A stretch of 27,025 bases of DNA from Clostridiales bacterium (GTDB lineage Bacteria > Bacillota_A > Clostridia > Saccharofermentanales > Saccharofermentanaceae). Positions 1 to 7,540 of the stretch are shown here, piece after piece. The stretch covers positions 1 through 27,025 of the forward strand of contig JAILHZ010000189.1 of the NCBI GenBank assembly GCA_024695545.1, in the 5' to 3' direction. The translations under genes were made by a program, and so were the position numbers. Within the stretch, counting starts at the first letter, position 1, and every line of letters starts with the position of its first letter. Under the pieces are notes generated by a model. The model did no database searches. It saw nothing but the letters and a program-made list of their open reading frames with translations, and was not told the origin of the DNA.

Positions 1-2
1 TG

Positions 3-1793
3 GACAACAACTGGAAGCACGTTGCCGAGGTGGCCGGTAATCTCGCTCTCGATGCGAACCCGAACCTGCTGATCGTAATCGAAGGTATCGAGATCTATCC
101 GAAGGACATTAATGCGAACAAGGATTTCTCCAGCACGAACATGGATGATTACAACACCACATGGTGGGGCGCAAACCTCCGTGGCGTAAAAGACTATCCG
201 ATCGACTTCGGAACCGAGGCGAGAAACAGACAGATCGTTTATTCCCCGCACGACTACGGCCCGACGGTTTACGAACAGCCGTGGTTCCAGGGTGAGTTTA
301 CCTATGATTCCCTGAAGACAGACTGCTGGAATGATAACTGGCTCTACATCCACAACGAGAGGATCGCTCCGGTCCTGATCGGTGAGTGGGGCGGATACAT
401 GACAGAACCGAACCTGACATGGATGACCTATCTCCGCCAGCTGATTGCCGAAAACCACTTGAACTTCACGTTCTGGTGTTTCAACTCGAATTCCGGTGAT
501 ACCGGCGGACTCGTGCTCGATGACTTTACGACATGGGACGATGAGAAGTATGCATTCGTTAAGGAAGTTCTGTGGCAGCAGGACGGCAAGTTCGTCGGAC
601 TGGATCACGCAGTTCCGCTTGGCAACCGTGGTATCTCGCTTTCCGAGTATCAGGGCGTGATCGATCCGGATAATACTCCGGCACCGGCAACTGAAATGAC
701 TACAACTCTTCCGGACGGCGGAGAGACACAGGCTCCGGCGGAGACGACAAAAGCAGCGGCCGCGGCAGCGACAGTAGCTGCGAAGAAGAACGGTATCCCG
801 GTAGGTACGATCGTACTCTACGGATTCCTGTTCCTCCTTCTCATTCTGGTGGCAGTTCTGGTCTACATGTTCATTAAGAACCCGAAGGCCTGGAACAACA
901 TGATCGACCGTCTCCATCTCCCGGAGAAACTGAAGCGCGATATTCCGTGGGAAGTAGCGCCACAGACCGCTGCGGCAGATGGTGTAAGTAAGAATAATGA
1001 GTTTGCGGGAAGATATCGTCCGGTAGCTAAGACGGCCACGCCTGCAGCGACAAAGAGTACTTCTGCATCCGCAAAGACCGGCGCTGCAATAACGGGTGCT
1101 GCTGCAGCTGCTGCGACAACGACAAAGTCCGCATTTAATCAGGAAGATTCCACGGAGACCACGATGTCTGCTTTTAAGCCGTCATCTTCCGGTCCGGTCA
1201 AGCGCCCGAACATGAGACCTTCCGCTCAGAACAGGCTCCGTACTGTCGAAGATCTCGAGGCAGAGGTAAACCGTCTTGCTGAAGAGATGAAGGCGGAAGA
1301 GGCGAGAAAAGCCGCAGAAGCCGGAACCGCAGGAATCGGAGCAGGTTCCATCCTTGAGGAAGCCGCGATGCTCGAACCTGCGAAGGCAGAAACTCCGGTA
1401 CCGGCAGAGGAACCTGTAGTAGATACAGTTCCTTCCGTGGACGATGAAGTAGAGAATCTTCTTCTGACAACGCCTCTTTCTTCGGCAGCAACAGCTCCGA
1501 AGGAAGAAGAGGACGATGAGAACATCCCTTCGATCGTAAGATCCCTGAGAGCTCAGGAGAGAGCCCAGGCAGAAGGGAAGACTGCGGAACCTGAGGTTGC
1601 TCCGACATGGGATTCCGCGCCGGCACTCGATCGTCCGATCTGGGCAAAACCGAATAATCCTGCATCTTCTGATGTCTCTGATGTCTATGCACCGGAGAAT
1701 GCGGAGAAGACTGTAAGAAAGGGCCCGATCAAGCGCCCGAATATGAGACCTTCTGCGAAGAAACCGGATGACCCGAAGAATGACATCAAGTAA
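3..1793 (+). CDS. GH5 endoglucanase with membrane anchor and cytoplasmic tail (5' partial)
   Basis: The reading frame enters from outside the window (first full codon at 3) and stops with TAA at 1791-1793. The first ~200 residues match the C-terminal half of a GH5 (subfamily 1-like) cellulase: NPNLLIVIEGIE, a WWGANL segment, HDYGPTVY (from 249), and GEWGG, whose Glu (384-386) is the expected catalytic nucleophile. The acid/base Glu would lie upstream. A Thr/Pro/Ala linker (~675-795) leads to one hydrophobic helix (801-875), then about 305 residues of Ala/Pro/Glu-rich tail. The tail carries KRPNMRPSA twice (1200-1226 and 1731-1757, the second near the C-terminus), with a coiled-coil-like stretch after the first. 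An extracellular catalytic domain with an intracellular tail is inferred from this order; the signal peptide is out of view. A large cytoplasmic tail is unusual for a cellulase. Confidence 0.85.
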   Translation, partial: DNNWKHVAEVAGNLALDANPNLLIVIEGIEIYPKDINANKDFSSTNMDDYNTTWWGANLRGVKDYPIDFGTEARNRQIVYSPHDYGPTVYEQPWFQGEFTYDSLKTDCWNDNWLYIHNERIAPVLIGEWGGYMTEPNLTWMTYLRQLIAENHLNFTFWCFNSNSGDTGGLVLDDFTTWDDEKYAFVKEVLWQQDGKFVGLDHAVPLGNRGISLSEYQGVIDPDNTPAPATEMTTTLPDGGETQAPAETTKAAAAAATVAAKKNGIPVGTIVLYGFLFLLLILVAVLVYMFIKNPKAWNNMIDRLHLPEKLKRDIPWEVAPQTAAADGVSKNNEFAGRYRPVAKTATPAATKSTSASAKTGAAITGAAAAAATTTKSAFNQEDSTETTMSAFKPSSSGPVKRPNMRPSAQNRLRTVEDLEAEVNRLAEEMKAEEARKAAEAGTAGIGAGSILEEAAMLEPAKAETPVPAEEPVVDTVPSVDDEVENLLLTTPLSSAATAPKEEEDDENIPSIVRSLRAQERAQAEGKTAEPEVAPTWDSAPALDRPIWAKPNNPASSDVSDVYAPENAEKTVRKGPIKRPNMRPSAKKPDDPKNDIK

Positions 1794-2685
1794 CAGCAGA
1801 AGTACAAACCGAAGGATAAATAAGACACACCCCGCGATCCTGGCCACAGGATTCGCGCTGGGTGTGTTATTGCATCCTCTGTGCATCGGGTTCAGTGAGA
1901 ATTTTTTATCTCCTATGCAGGAAGTATTCCTGCTTGCTGTGACTCTGGGCCTGACGCTTCTGATGTTCCTTCTTTCGAAGAGCCACTTTCTCTGTTCGCT
2001 TCTTCAGGCCGGCGGGCTTATTCTCAATACCTCGGTCTTCATTATCAACCGATTGCAGTTCGGATGGAAGGATCTTCTTACCAACATGGATTACGAATGG
2101 TGGTTCCGCGTCATCCTGATGTGGATCGGAGGTGTCTCCGTAACGATCCTGATCCGCCTTTTTGCGCGAAAGAAATGGAATGCGCCGCATATCCGGAAGA
2201 GCTTCGGAAGCGGCTTTCTGGTCAGCAGTATCGTCTTCTGCATCCTGTACATTTTCCTTCTTCTGGATCTTTTCATTTTCCAGAGAAGCCAATTTGCCGA
2301 CCCGGCTGCCACGCTCAATCTGATTCCGTTCAAAGGCGCGTTTGCGACCTACTGGCCGCACATAAAAGCAGGACGGTTCACGGACGGTATCTTTGTCCAG
2401 TTCTTCGGAAATCTTCTGATCTTTGCGCCTTTAGGCTTTTATATGTGTCTCTGGTGGCGCAAACATCCGCACAAATGGCTCCTTTATCTGTTCCCCGTGC
2501 TCCTGGCAGGCGTGATCGAAGCATGCCAGTACTTCTTCAAGATAGGACAGAGTGATATCGATGATCTGTGGATGAATGTGGTCGGATTCCTGCTGGGTAT
2601 CCTTGCGGCAAAAGTCCTGGATGCGATCCGTACGAAGATTACGAAAGGAAAAGAGAAGACGATCTTCAAGATCCACTCGGCGTAG
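1768..2685 (+). CDS. VanZ-like family membrane protein
   Basis: An integral membrane protein of about 305 residues with roughly eight hydrophobic segments. The C-terminal half has the VanZ-family pattern: an NLIPF motif near residue 185, a helix FGNLLIFAPLGFY, then IEACQYFF, SDIDDLWMNVVGFLLG and a final helix. VanZ-like proteins are linked to teicoplanin or lipoglycopeptide resistance in some bacteria, but most are of unknown function. The gene overlaps the end of the cellulase gene by 26 bp. A start at 1780 would shorten the overlap to 14 bp and remove four residues. Neither start has a strong Shine-Dalgarno site, which suggests translational coupling to the cellulase. The gene converges on the SDR gene with 11 bp between stops and no terminator. 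Confidence 0.8.
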   Translation: MTRRMTSSNSRSTNRRINKTHPAILATGFALGVLLHPLCIGFSENFLSPMQEVFLLAVTLGLTLLMFLLSKSHFLCSLLQAGGLILNTSVFIINRLQFGWKDLLTNMDYEWWFRVILMWIGGVSVTILIRLFARKKWNAPHIRKSFGSGFLVSSIVFCILYIFLLLDLFIFQRSQFADPAATLNLIPFKGAFATYWPHIKAGRFTDGIFVQFFGNLLIFAPLGFYMCLWWRKHPHKWLLYLFPVLLAGVIEACQYFFKIGQSDIDDLWMNVVGFLLGILAAKVLDAIRTKITKGKEKTIFKIHSA

Positions 2686-2696
2686 ATCCGAAGTGG

Positions 2697-3497
2697 CTAT
2701 TTCATTTTCCGCTCAAAGAAAAGCACCAGTTTGGTCGGCACGATCTTCGAGGTGAGGTGCAGTGCTTTTTGACCCAGACCATAAACGCGGAGAGTCTTGC
2801 CCTTCTTCGTGGCCTTGATGGAAGCGGGGATGAGCTTATCCGTCGTGGTGACGAACTTGGCCTTGAATCCCGTAAATGTCGCGTTCGGGTCGTTCTTGCT
2901 GGTCTTAATGAAGTCAGTATCGACGGGACCCGGGCATACGCATGTAACAGAGATCTTCTTGTCGCGGAGTTCCTCGGCGAGGGCTCTCGAGAAGGAGATC
3001 ACGTAGGATTTCGATGCCGCGTAGACGGCGAAATTCGGCTGCGGAAGGAATCCCGCGGAAGATGCGATATTGATGATGCTCGCGGATCTTTTGGTGTCGT
3101 GGCCGGTCATGTACGGCAGGCATACGTTTGTGACCGCGGAGAGCGCCTCACAGTTCAGCGAGACCGCCATGTGGGTGTCTCTTACTGTCTGATCGGCAAA
3201 AGCACCGTTCCTGCCCATTCCTGCGCAGTTGATGAGCATACGCACAGCCGGTTTTTCTTCCTTGAGAAGAGAAGAGAGGGCTTCGATGGATTCGGGAAGG
3301 GTAATATCTAATGGAATGACACGGGTACGCTTGCCGCCCAGGGATTCCGCGATAGCGTTGAGCTTGTCGGAAGAACGTGCGATCATCCAGATCTCGTCAT
3401 AAGGGGCGCCGATCTTTGCATCTTTTTCCGAAAAAAGACGGGAAACGAATTCTTTACCCATTCCGGACGAAGCTCCGGTGATCACAGCAATGTTCAT
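2697..3497 (-). CDS. Short-chain dehydrogenase/reductase (SDR)
   Basis: A classical SDR of 266 residues, the usual length for a single-domain member. Visible motifs: the dinucleotide-binding TGASSGMG (7-14), NCAG (90-93), the catalytic Ser in NIASSAGF (~146), YxxxK (Tyr159, Lys163), and PGPVDT (189-194) after the active site. It is an NAD(P)-dependent oxidoreductase acting on an unknown alcohol or ketone; substrate cannot be read from sequence. The start has an excellent site, TAAGGAGG, about 7 bp upstream. It lies 12 bp after the amidase stop, so it is the last gene of the amidase transcript. Two copies of the iterated AAAAGCAC word fall near its C-terminus and a third at 3198-3205. Confidence 0.9.
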   Translation of the reverse strand: MNIAVITGASSGMGKEFVSRLFSEKDAKIGAPYDEIWMIARSSDKLNAIAESLGGKRTRVIPLDITLPESIEALSSLLKEEKPAVRMLINCAGMGRNGAFADQTVRDTHMAVSLNCEALSAVTNVCLPYMTGHDTKRSASIINIASSAGFLPQPNFAVYAASKSYVISFSRALAEELRDKKISVTCVCPGPVDTDFIKTSKNDPNATFTGFKAKFVTTTDKLIPASIKATKKGKTLRVYGLGQKALHLTSKIVPTKLVLFFERKMK

Positions 3498-3509
3498 AGG
3501 ATTACCTCC

Positions 3510-4700
3510 TTATGATGCAGCGGCCTGGTTGTTCTTCTTAGATAAAAAGTATTCTTCGATAGCGTCATCTAACGGGATAGCTGACTTCTTCAGATTTTCG
3601 TCATTCTTAAAGAATTCGCGGTCGTGCGGATTCGTAATGAATCCTACTTCGACAAGTACACCGACGAGCGCCTGCTCACGGATAACCGCAAATGCACTCG
3701 GCAGGTGGGACTGCTCTTTGCTGTAGGAGACCATTTCCGGGAAATACTCAACATAGTGATCGTAGATCATCTGAGAGAAGAGGCTGTTGTCCTCGTTGTG
3801 TCTTCCGAAATAGGCTTCATGCTTCGGTTCACCGCCCTCATCGTGCGAAGGACTGCTGATATACTTGTCATCCGCGTAGTGAACGGCGGCACCGTGCTTG
3901 ATCTCGTATTCTGCCGGATCGCCGGTGGAGTTGATGTGGATGGATACGAAGACAACATCCGTCAGTTGGGCTTCCATATCCATGAGCAGCTTCAGGTCCT
4001 CGCTCGCTCCGAATCCGGCCATGAAACCCATGCCGTTCTGCGAGAACTTCTGCCATTCATTGATCTCTTTAATCTTTTCGCACTTCTGGCGGAGTTCCTG
4101 TTCTTTTTCAGCGGAGAAAGGCAGCATGCCTCTTTCTTTTGCAATGTCCATGCAGATCAGATGTACTTCTGCCATACGGTAATAAATGCCGACGGTATCA
4201 TCTGTCTTACGTGTCACATATACTTTCGCGCCGCGGGAGGTCAGATCCTCTTCCATGGCGTTGACGATCTTTAAGGTGATATCTTTTTCTTCAATTTCGG
4301 AACTGTTCAGCGGCCAGCCGCAACCTGTATCCTCACCGCTGTGTCCCGGGTCAAGAATGACGGTATATCCGGAAAGCGGTAAAGCGGATTCTGTGGATTC
4401 AGGGGTAGTATCAGTAGCTTCCGAGGCGGAGGTCCCTTCAGTCTCAAATGTTACTGAGCTGAGAGAGGTTTTCTCCGTCTTGGAAGATTTAGATTTAAAG
4501 AGCCCCGAGCGGCTGAGAAGATACACACCGCCACCAAGAACGAAGATCATGCTGAATACGATAATGCACTTAGCAATGAAGATTCGACGGGCAATCTCGG
4601 CTTTCTTTCGAGAAGGGCGCTGGGTTTGGGAATAGGTTCGGGTTGGATTGGTTTTGGGCGCGCCCCGATTTGGTCTCGATTGTGGTTGGTTGTTACTCAT
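3510..4700 (-). CDS. N-acetylmuramoyl-L-alanine amidase (Amidase_3), membrane-anchored
   Basis: A zinc amidase that cleaves the amide bond between MurNAc and L-alanine in peptidoglycan. From the start at 4700 (396 residues): a basic N-terminus, one membrane helix (~41-63), a Ser/Thr-rich linker (~70-108) and an Amidase_3 domain. Zinc ligands and catalytic residues are visible: DPGH (His120), EEKD (Glu138), SIHIN (His255) and VEVGF (Glu351). An in-frame ATG at 4724 has no ribosome site, whereas AGAGGA precedes 4700, so the shorter start is chosen. There are long insertions relative to the compact family core: about 80 residues between TRKTDD and SIHIN, and about 85 before VEVGF. The gene is a paralogue of its upstream neighbour. 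Confidence 0.9.
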   Translation of the reverse strand: MSNNQPQSRPNRGAPKTNPTRTYSQTQRPSRKKAEIARRIFIAKCIIVFSMIFVLGGGVYLLSRSGLFKSKSSKTEKTSLSSVTFETEGTSASEATDTTPESTESALPLSGYTVILDPGHSGEDTGCGWPLNSSEIEEKDITLKIVNAMEEDLTSRGAKVYVTRKTDDTVGIYYRMAEVHLICMDIAKERGMLPFSAEKEQELRQKCEKIKEINEWQKFSQNGMGFMAGFGASEDLKLLMDMEAQLTDVVFVSIHINSTGDPAEYEIKHGAAVHYADDKYISSPSHDEGGEPKHEAYFGRHNEDNSLFSQMIYDHYVEYFPEMVSYSKEQSHLPSAFAVIREQALVGVLVEVGFITNPHDREFFKNDENLKKSAIPLDDAIEEYFLSKKNNQAAAS

Positions 4701-4728
4701 GACATTCCTCTCATTTACGTGCAATTTA

Positions 4729-4756
4729 AGTATAAGCCTTTATGGAATTTTGTAAA
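4729..4756 (-). promoter_or_regulatory. Sigma-A promoter of the 3510-4700 amidase
   Basis: On the minus strand: -35 TTTACA (4751-4756), 16-bp spacer, -10 TATACT (4729-4734). It drives the downstream amidase and the SDR gene independently of the upstream amidase. Confidence 0.6.
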
Positions 4757-4764
4757 TTACAAAA
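4748..4764. promoter_or_regulatory. 17-bp perfect palindrome over the -35 element, candidate operator
   Basis: TTTTGTAA-A-TTACAAAA is a perfect inverted repeat (8+1+8) that contains the -35 hexamer of the amidase promoter. Such placement is typical of a repressor site. The cognate regulator is not identifiable here. Confidence 0.45.
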
Positions 4765-4838
4765 ACGACATTTTCGGGCAAAGCACGACGATATAAGCAG
4801 GAATTGCGGTGAATTTTCATCACTTTGTCAAAGAACTG

Positions 4839-6269
4839 TTATACACCTTTCTGGATGAAGTACATCTTCGTTCCGTCACAGATGGAAGAGGCAACTGTAT
4901 TCACGGTGGAATCCTGCTGGAGCATCGCACGGTCGTTGTCATCCGAGAGGAAGGCGACCTCGATCAGGACACCGGTCAGGCCGTGCTCACGGAGAACGGC
5001 GTAGTTATCGTCGTTGACCGGATGACCGTTGGTCTCAAACTCCGGAATGTTACCTACGATGTTATCGTACATGCAGCAGGCGAGAAGGTTGTTGTCGTCG
5101 TTATGTCTTCCATAGTACTCGTCGCGGATCGGGAAGTCCGAACGCTGGAACTCGGAGTTCTCAAGCATCTGACGGCGCTCACTCTCGATGACGGAATCAT
5201 CGGTGACATAGTAGATCTGGTTACCGTGCTGCGAGCGGCTCTCACTGGAATTCAGATGGATCGACAGGAAAAGCACTTTGTCGAGTTTATATTCCATCTC
5301 GAAAAGGTCCTTTAAGTCATCGCCGACACCGGATCCGACCATGATGCCCATGCCGCCGGAAGCGACGGTGTCTTCGTTGATATCGATGCTCTGCTGGAGG
5401 AGAGATCTCAGTTCATTGGCGCGGGCCTTCGAGAACGGGAGCTTTCCTTCCTTTTCTGCGATATCCAGGCAGAGCAGGTGGGTCTGCGCAAGACGGTTAT
5501 AGAGGGAGACCCAGCTGTTGTCGGTACGTGTCATGTGAACGGTCGCACCTCTTGCCTCGAGCTCTGCTTTAACGCGCTTGGCGATACGGAGTGTAAAATC
5601 GCACTCGTTGTATTCCGGATTATTGAACGGGAAGACACAGCCGGTGTCGCGTCCGCCGTGTCCCGGATCAAGGATGATCGTATATCCGGTCAGGTCGGTA
5701 TCCGCGGTACTGAGCTTCTTATATTCTGTTTCACGCTTCTGCGGCTGGGGATCATTTCCCTGGTAATCGTCATTTTCCCAGTCATCTTCCCAGTCGTCCT
5801 CCCAGTCGTCCTCCCAATCGTCCTGAAAATCGTCGGGCCACTCGTCTACTTCACCGAAATCAGCTCCGTTGTAGCCTTCCGGGAGAATGAGATCCGGATC
5901 GTACTCAGGCTGCTTTTTCTTCTCTTTAACAGGCTTTTCCGATTTCCCGGAGTTATCGTCGGAGAGATAGAAATTGCCTTTGCCCTTGGATGAGGAGCGG
6001 GAAGAAGAGGTAAGACGTGAACGGGGTGTGTTCTTCTCACCGTTCTTATTCAGGATAAACAGGCTGGCACCCAGGGCGCCGAGTGCAACTGCAAAGACCA
6101 GGCAGGTGATCAGGACCCGCTTCCAGAGACCGGTGCTCTGCTTTTTCGGTGCAGGTTCTTTTTCCGAAGAAGACCGCTTCGGGGCTGCTTTACTATTTGT
6201 GACCGCAATCGGCTCGCCCCCGTAGGCTTCTTCGAAATCCGCCAGAGGGGAATGATGTGTGTGTTTCAT
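4839..6269 (-). CDS. N-acetylmuramoyl-L-alanine amidase (Amidase_3) with acidic DDWE repeats
   Basis: A 476-residue paralogue of the neighbouring amidase with the same plan: a cytoplasmic N-terminus of ~49 residues, one membrane helix (~50-73), a long low-complexity linker and an Amidase_3 domain (~194-470). Catalytic positions are kept: DPGH (His204), Glu222, SIHLN (His338) and IEVAF (Glu437). The linker has a basic part and then four exact DDWE repeats (residues 150-165), encoded by a 12-bp tandem repeat at 5775-5822. The domain carries the same unusual insertions as the other copy. AGAAAGGA precedes the ATG. It starts 26 bp after the sirtuin stop, so the two are probably co-transcribed. 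Role: peptidoglycan remodelling outside the membrane. Confidence 0.9.
   Translation of the reverse strand: MKHTHHSPLADFEEAYGGEPIAVTNSKAAPKRSSSEKEPAPKKQSTGLWKRVLITCLVFAVALGALGASLFILNKNGEKNTPRSRLTSSSRSSSKGKGNFYLSDDNSGKSEKPVKEKKKQPEYDPDLILPEGYNGADFGEVDEWPDDFQDDWEDDWEDDWEDDWENDDYQGNDPQPQKRETEYKKLSTADTDLTGYTIILDPGHGGRDTGCVFPFNNPEYNECDFTLRIAKRVKAELEARGATVHMTRTDNSWVSLYNRLAQTHLLCLDIAEKEGKLPFSKARANELRSLLQQSIDINEDTVASGGMGIMVGSGVGDDLKDLFEMEYKLDKVLFLSIHLNSSESRSQHGNQIYYVTDDSVIESERRQMLENSEFQRSDFPIRDEYYGRHNDDNNLLACCMYDNIVGNIPEFETNGHPVNDDNYAVLREHGLTGVLIEVAFLSDDNDRAMLQQDSTVNTVASSICDGTKMYFIQKGV
5775..5822 (-). repeat. 4 x 12-bp in-frame tandem repeat (DDWE)
   Basis: Four near-identical 12-bp units encode DDWE four times in the exported linker of the amidase. 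One unit differs by a silent change. Length polymorphism by slippage is possible. Confidence 0.85.
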
Positions 6270-6295
6270 ATGTACATCCTTTCTCGGTTAAAGAA

Positions 6296-7045
6296 TCAAT
6301 GCAGTTTTGAGAAGATCTCTCCGAGTCCTTCGTGGAATACGATCTCGGCGTAACGGTCCTGTGCCGTCTCATCGCGGTTCATGATGATCAGGTGCTTCCC
6401 GCGGAAGTAGTGGGTCAGCGTGTTGGCCGGATAGACGGTGAGGGAGGTCCCTCCGATGATGAATACATCTGCTTTCGCAAGTGCCGTTATGGAGTTCTCC
6501 CAGGCTTCGTGCGGGAGGGACTCTTCGTAGAGTGTGACGTCCGGGCGGAGCATGCCTCCGCAGGAACAGTGCGGAACGGGCTCCTCTGAAGTGAAGAGGA
6601 TGTCGGCCGGATGCTCCTTGCCGCAGCGGTCACAGTAGACGCGCTGTGTCGTTCCGTGGACTTCATAGACTTTCTTGGAACCGGCCTTCTGGTGGAGACC
6701 ATCGATATTCTGCGTGATCACGCAGGTGAGCTTGCCGGCTTTCTCCATCTCCGCGAGCTTGATGTGCGTGATGTTCGGCTTGATCGTGCGGCAATCCATC
6801 TTCTGCCGGTAATATTCGAAGAATACTTTCGGCTGGTCATACAGGCAGCTGTGACTGAGAAGATATTCCGGCGGATACTTGTCGAACTGCACGTCGTGCT
6901 GGTTGTAAAGCCCGTCTTTGCTTCTGAAATCCGGAATACCGCTCTCTGTAGAGACACCTGCTCCGCCGAAAAACACTACGGATCTTGCTTCGTCCAGGAT
7001 GTTCTGGAGTTTTGAAAGTCTCTCTTCAAATGATGCCATGCTCAT
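6296..7045 (-). CDS. NAD-dependent protein deacylase, sirtuin (Sir2 family)
   Basis: A 249-residue sirtuin that removes acyl groups from lysine using NAD+, releasing nicotinamide and O-acyl-ADP-ribose. Motifs: GAGVSTESGIPDFRS (28-42), TQNIDGLHQKAG (111-122), catalytic His130 in VHGT, a four-Cys zinc site (138, 141, 160, 162) and GTSLTVYPA (199-207). The start at 7045 is preferred over an in-frame ATG at 7075: a ribosome site AGAGGG lies 7 bp upstream, and an extended -10 at 7074-7079 would put the transcription start inside the longer version. An ATG at 7039 is also possible. The gene heads a minus-strand set with the amidases. CobB-type deacetylase or desuccinylase activity cannot be separated from sequence alone. 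Confidence 0.93.
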   Translation of the reverse strand: MSMASFEERLSKLQNILDEARSVVFFGGAGVSTESGIPDFRSKDGLYNQHDVQFDKYPPEYLLSHSCLYDQPKVFFEYYRQKMDCRTIKPNITHIKLAEMEKAGKLTCVITQNIDGLHQKAGSKKVYEVHGTTQRVYCDRCGKEHPADILFTSEEPVPHCSCGGMLRPDVTLYEESLPHEAWENSITALAKADVFIIGGTSLTVYPANTLTHYFRGKHLIIMNRDETAQDRYAEIVFHEGLGEIFSKLH

Positions 7046-7073
7046 GACCTCACCCTCTCTTCGGTATGAGTCC

Positions 7074-7079
7074 ATTGTA
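7074..7079 (-). promoter_or_regulatory. Extended -10 promoter of the sirtuin gene
   Basis: On the minus strand TGC-TACAAT forms an extended -10, about 30 bp upstream of the chosen ATG. No convincing -35 is seen. Confidence 0.45.
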
Positions 7080-7128
7080 GCACAGTGATATGGGGAAATT
7101 GTGACGGATTGTTCACGCCGGCGGGCAG

Positions 7129-7163
7129 AAAAATAACGGATATCTCACATTGAGATATCCGTT
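7129..7163 (-). terminator. Rho-independent terminator of tRNA-Thr
   Basis: A perfect 13-bp stem (7135-7147 with 7151-7163) closes a 3-nt loop. On the minus strand it is followed by TATTTTTC. It lies 20 bp beyond the 3' end of tRNA-Thr. Confidence 0.85.
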
Positions 7164-7183
7164 TCCGAGAAATAATCTCTGTT

Positions 7184-7259
7184 TGGAGCCTTTAACCAGG
7201 ATCGAACTGGTGACCTCATCCTTACCATGGATGCGCTCTACCTACTGAGCTATAAAGGC
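7184..7259 (-). tRNA. tRNA-Thr (anticodon GGT)
   Basis: A complete 76-nt cloverleaf with encoded CCA. The acceptor GCCTTTA pairs with TAAAGGC; the D arm has AGCTCAGTAGGTAGAGC; the anticodon stem CATCC/GGATG closes loop ATGGTAA, giving anticodon GGT; the T arm has GTTCGATCC. It has its own promoter (7286-7314) and terminator. Confidence 0.96.
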
Positions 7260-7285
7260 AGATACGTACTTGAAGCACGACATAC

Positions 7286-7314
7286 AGTTTGCCATCTATA
7301 ATGGAAAAAGTCAA
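7286..7314 (-). promoter_or_regulatory. Promoter of tRNA-Thr
   Basis: On the minus strand: -35 TTGACT (7309-7314), 17-bp spacer, -10 CAAACT (7286-7291) preceded by TGG as an extended -10. The same plan, including ATGGCAAA, occurs at the tRNA-Gly promoter. A GTGCTTTT word lies 5 bp upstream of the -35. Confidence 0.6.
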
Positions 7315-7319
7315 GATTC

Positions 7320-7364
7320 AAAAGCACTTCTCCATGTTGATTTGTTGTCGGGAAGGGTGCTTTT
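7320..7364. repeat. Inverted pair of the AAAAGCAC word
   Basis: AAAAGCAC (7320-7327) and its complement GTGCTTTT (7357-7364) face each other across 29 bp, with partly matching flanks (CTTCTCC and GGAAGG). It sits between the two tRNA genes. It has no T-run suitable for a terminator, and the tRNA-Gly terminator is separate. Confidence 0.6.
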
Positions 7365-7374
7365 CGGGAAGGAA

Positions 7375-7404
7375 ATAAAAAGACTGTCCCGGATGAGACA
7401 GCCT
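7375..7404 (-). terminator. Rho-independent terminator of tRNA-Gly
   Basis: On the minus strand GGCTGTC and GACAGTC form a 7-bp stem with one G-U pair, followed by TTTTTATTT. It begins about 13 bp beyond the CCA end of tRNA-Gly. Confidence 0.8.
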
Positions 7405-7415
7405 TCTTTCGAAAA

Positions 7416-7489
7416 TGGAGCGGATAAAGGGAGTCGAACCCTCCTGTTCAGCTTGGGAAGCTGACGTTCTACCGATGAACTATACCCGC
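7416..7489 (-). tRNA. tRNA-Gly (anticodon CCC)
   Basis: A complete 74-nt cloverleaf with encoded CCA. The acceptor GCGGGTA pairs with TATCCGC (one G-U); the anticodon stem TCAGC/GCTGA closes loop TTCCCAA, giving anticodon CCC; the T arm has GTTCGACTC. It is transcribed separately from tRNA-Thr. Confidence 0.96.
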
Positions 7490-7511
7490 GGATAAGCCTT
7501 CGTACATAGCG

Positions 7512-7540
7512 ATTTTGCCATGAATAGGAGAATATGTCAA
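7512..7540 (-). promoter_or_regulatory. Promoter of tRNA-Gly
   Basis: On the minus strand: consensus -35 TTGACA (7535-7540), 17-bp spacer, -10 CAAAAT (7512-7517) with a TGG extension. Confidence 0.65.

Noticed and set aside
5775..5822. Possible CRISPR-like repeat
   Set aside because: The 12-bp units are contiguous, in frame and encode DDWE. There are no spacers.
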